From NCBI GenBank assembly GCA_038245795.1, contig JBBRSC010000199.1:1-6334 (forward strand): DNA of 6,334 nt, read 5' to 3'. A program made the translations under genes and the position numbers. Source of the DNA: JBBRSC01 sp038245795. Lineage in GTDB: Bacteria; Actinomycetota; Acidimicrobiia; Acidimicrobiales; Microtrichaceae. A model generated the notes under the pieces. The model was given only the letters and a program-made list of their open reading frames with translations. It was not told the DNA's origin and made no database searches. Positions 5,531 to 6,334 of this stretch are shown one piece after another. Within the stretch, counting starts at the first letter, position 1. Every line of letters starts with the position of its first letter.

Positions 5531-6334
5531 TCAGATGGTCGGTGATTCGACCCGGAAATTGGTTGGGGCTGCCACGTCGAAGTCAGCGCGATCCGCCGCG
5601 TCGAATTCGGCGCGGATCGCCGCAACCAATTCGGGACGGGTCCAGAGGTCGACCGCGGTCATCGCGATCGTGGCGGCGCCGGCAGCAATGGCATCATCGG
5701 CCTTCGCGCTTCGAGCCCAGTCGGCAAACTCTGCGGTGTGACAGGCCACACCGATCGGGCAGATCTCGATGACGGGATGTGCGGCGGGGACGACATGGCT
5801 GACGTTGCCCATGTCAGTGGACCCAGCCACCTCCCGGGGCACGATCTCGGGCGGGTAGAACGAACGCCCCATGGCTTCGCCGTTGGCTCGATAGGCGGCC
5901 GCCAAGGCTCGGTTGTTGATCATGTCGAGGTAACTCCCCCGCCACGCCAACTCGACCTGGCATCCGGCCTGGGTCGCAGCGCCCCGCCAGATCACCTCGA
6001 CTCGTTCCATCAGCTCGGACAGTCTCGAGGCGGTGCCGGCACGGACGCGGCAGCGGGCCACCGCTCGAGCGGGGATGATGTTGTCGGCGACCCCACCCTC
6101 GGTGATGATCACATGGAGTTTCTCGTCGCTGTGCAACGTGGCGCGCATCATCTGGAGAGCGACGTACCCGGACACGATGGCGTCCAGCGCGTTGATCCCG
6201 TCCCACGGCGAACTGGACGCATGGGCTTCGCGACCGATCATGACGACATCGATCGAGTCAGCGGCAAGGAAGGGCACATATTCGACCTCGCCCATTTCGG
6301 GATGCACCATGATTGCCGCGTCGGCGCCGTCGAA
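5531..6334 (-). CDS. M20 family amidohydrolase/peptidase (M20D-like), N-terminal part missing
   Basis: The frame is open to the right edge, so the true start lies beyond 6334; 267 residues remain of an expected roughly 390-430. These are zinc-dependent amidohydrolases that cleave dipeptides or N-acyl amino acids such as aminobenzoyl-glutamate. The fragment opens FDGADAAIMVHPEMG, typical just before the dimerisation (lid) domain. That domain is visible as GREAHASSSPWDGINALDA (fragment residues 34-52, with His38 of the lid) and GGVADNIIPARAVARCRVRA (80-99). The catalytic domain resumes with GSTDMGNVSHVVP (171-183) and ends with His199 in CHTAEFADWA, the usual C-terminal metal ligand. The remaining metal ligands lie in the missing part. 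The STDMGNVS motif favours the PM20D2/AbgB-like branch, but the substrate is not determined. No signal peptide can be judged. It ends 80 bp before the lipoprotein gene on the same strand. Confidence 0.9.
   Translation of the reverse strand, partial: FDGADAAIMVHPEMGEVEYVPFLAADSIDVVMIGREAHASSSPWDGINALDAIVSGYVALQMMRATLHSDEKLHVIITEGGVADNIIPARAVARCRVRAGTASRLSELMERVEVIWRGAATQAGCQVELAWRGSYLDMINNRALAAAYRANGEAMGRSFYPPEIVPREVAGSTDMGNVSHVVPAAHPVIEICPIGVACHTAEFADWARSAKADDAIAAGAATIAMTAVDLWTRPELVAAIRAEFDAADRADFDVAAPTNFRVESPTI

Noticed and set aside
4543..5625. Long minus-strand open frame of 360 codons
   Set aside because: It overlaps the 4650-5450 lipoprotein and the M20 gene end in another frame and is Arg-rich and repetitive in composition, as expected of an off-frame reading of GC-rich coding DNA.

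Overview
The window is GC-rich with strong G/C bias at third codon positions. It carries seven protein genes, two of them cut by the window edges, and no RNA genes, insertion sequences or CRISPR arrays. The gene content points to a high-GC Gram-positive actinobacterium: a CapA-family protein, an M18 aminopeptidase, a bacterial-class cytochrome P450, an alpha/beta hydrolase, Cys-rich lipoproteins and an M20 amidohydrolase, with start codons that often lack a Shine-Dalgarno site. My impression is an Acidimicrobiia-like lineage. That is inference from protein style, not proven by any marker in the window.

Layout, left to right. On the plus strand, the C-terminal end of a CapA-family protein (1-312) overlaps by 4 bp (ATGA) an M18 aminopeptidase (309-1580). 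After a 64-bp gap holding an 18-bp perfect inverted repeat and a promoter-like element comes a cytochrome P450 (1645-2859). An alpha/beta hydrolase (ORF 2801-3766) follows with no gap and its start is ambiguous. The plus-strand set converges with a minus-strand set across only 33 bp (3767-3799). On the minus strand lie two related Cys-rich lipoproteins (3800-4594 and 4650-5450) and the truncated M20 amidohydrolase (5531-6334). No gene-free stretch exceeds 300 bases.

How the genes may work together. CapA-like and M18 look co-translated. P450 and hydrolase look like a two-gene oxidation/hydrolysis unit that may be switched by a dimeric repressor binding over the P450 promoter; neither the repressor nor the ferredoxin partners of the P450 lie in the window. 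The two lipoproteins are the least explained part. They share an almost identical spacing of six cysteines after the lipobox, and each seems built of repeated units with paired cysteines. I know no named family for them. Their neighbour, the M20 enzyme, is a cytosolic-type hydrolase, and its link with them is unclear.
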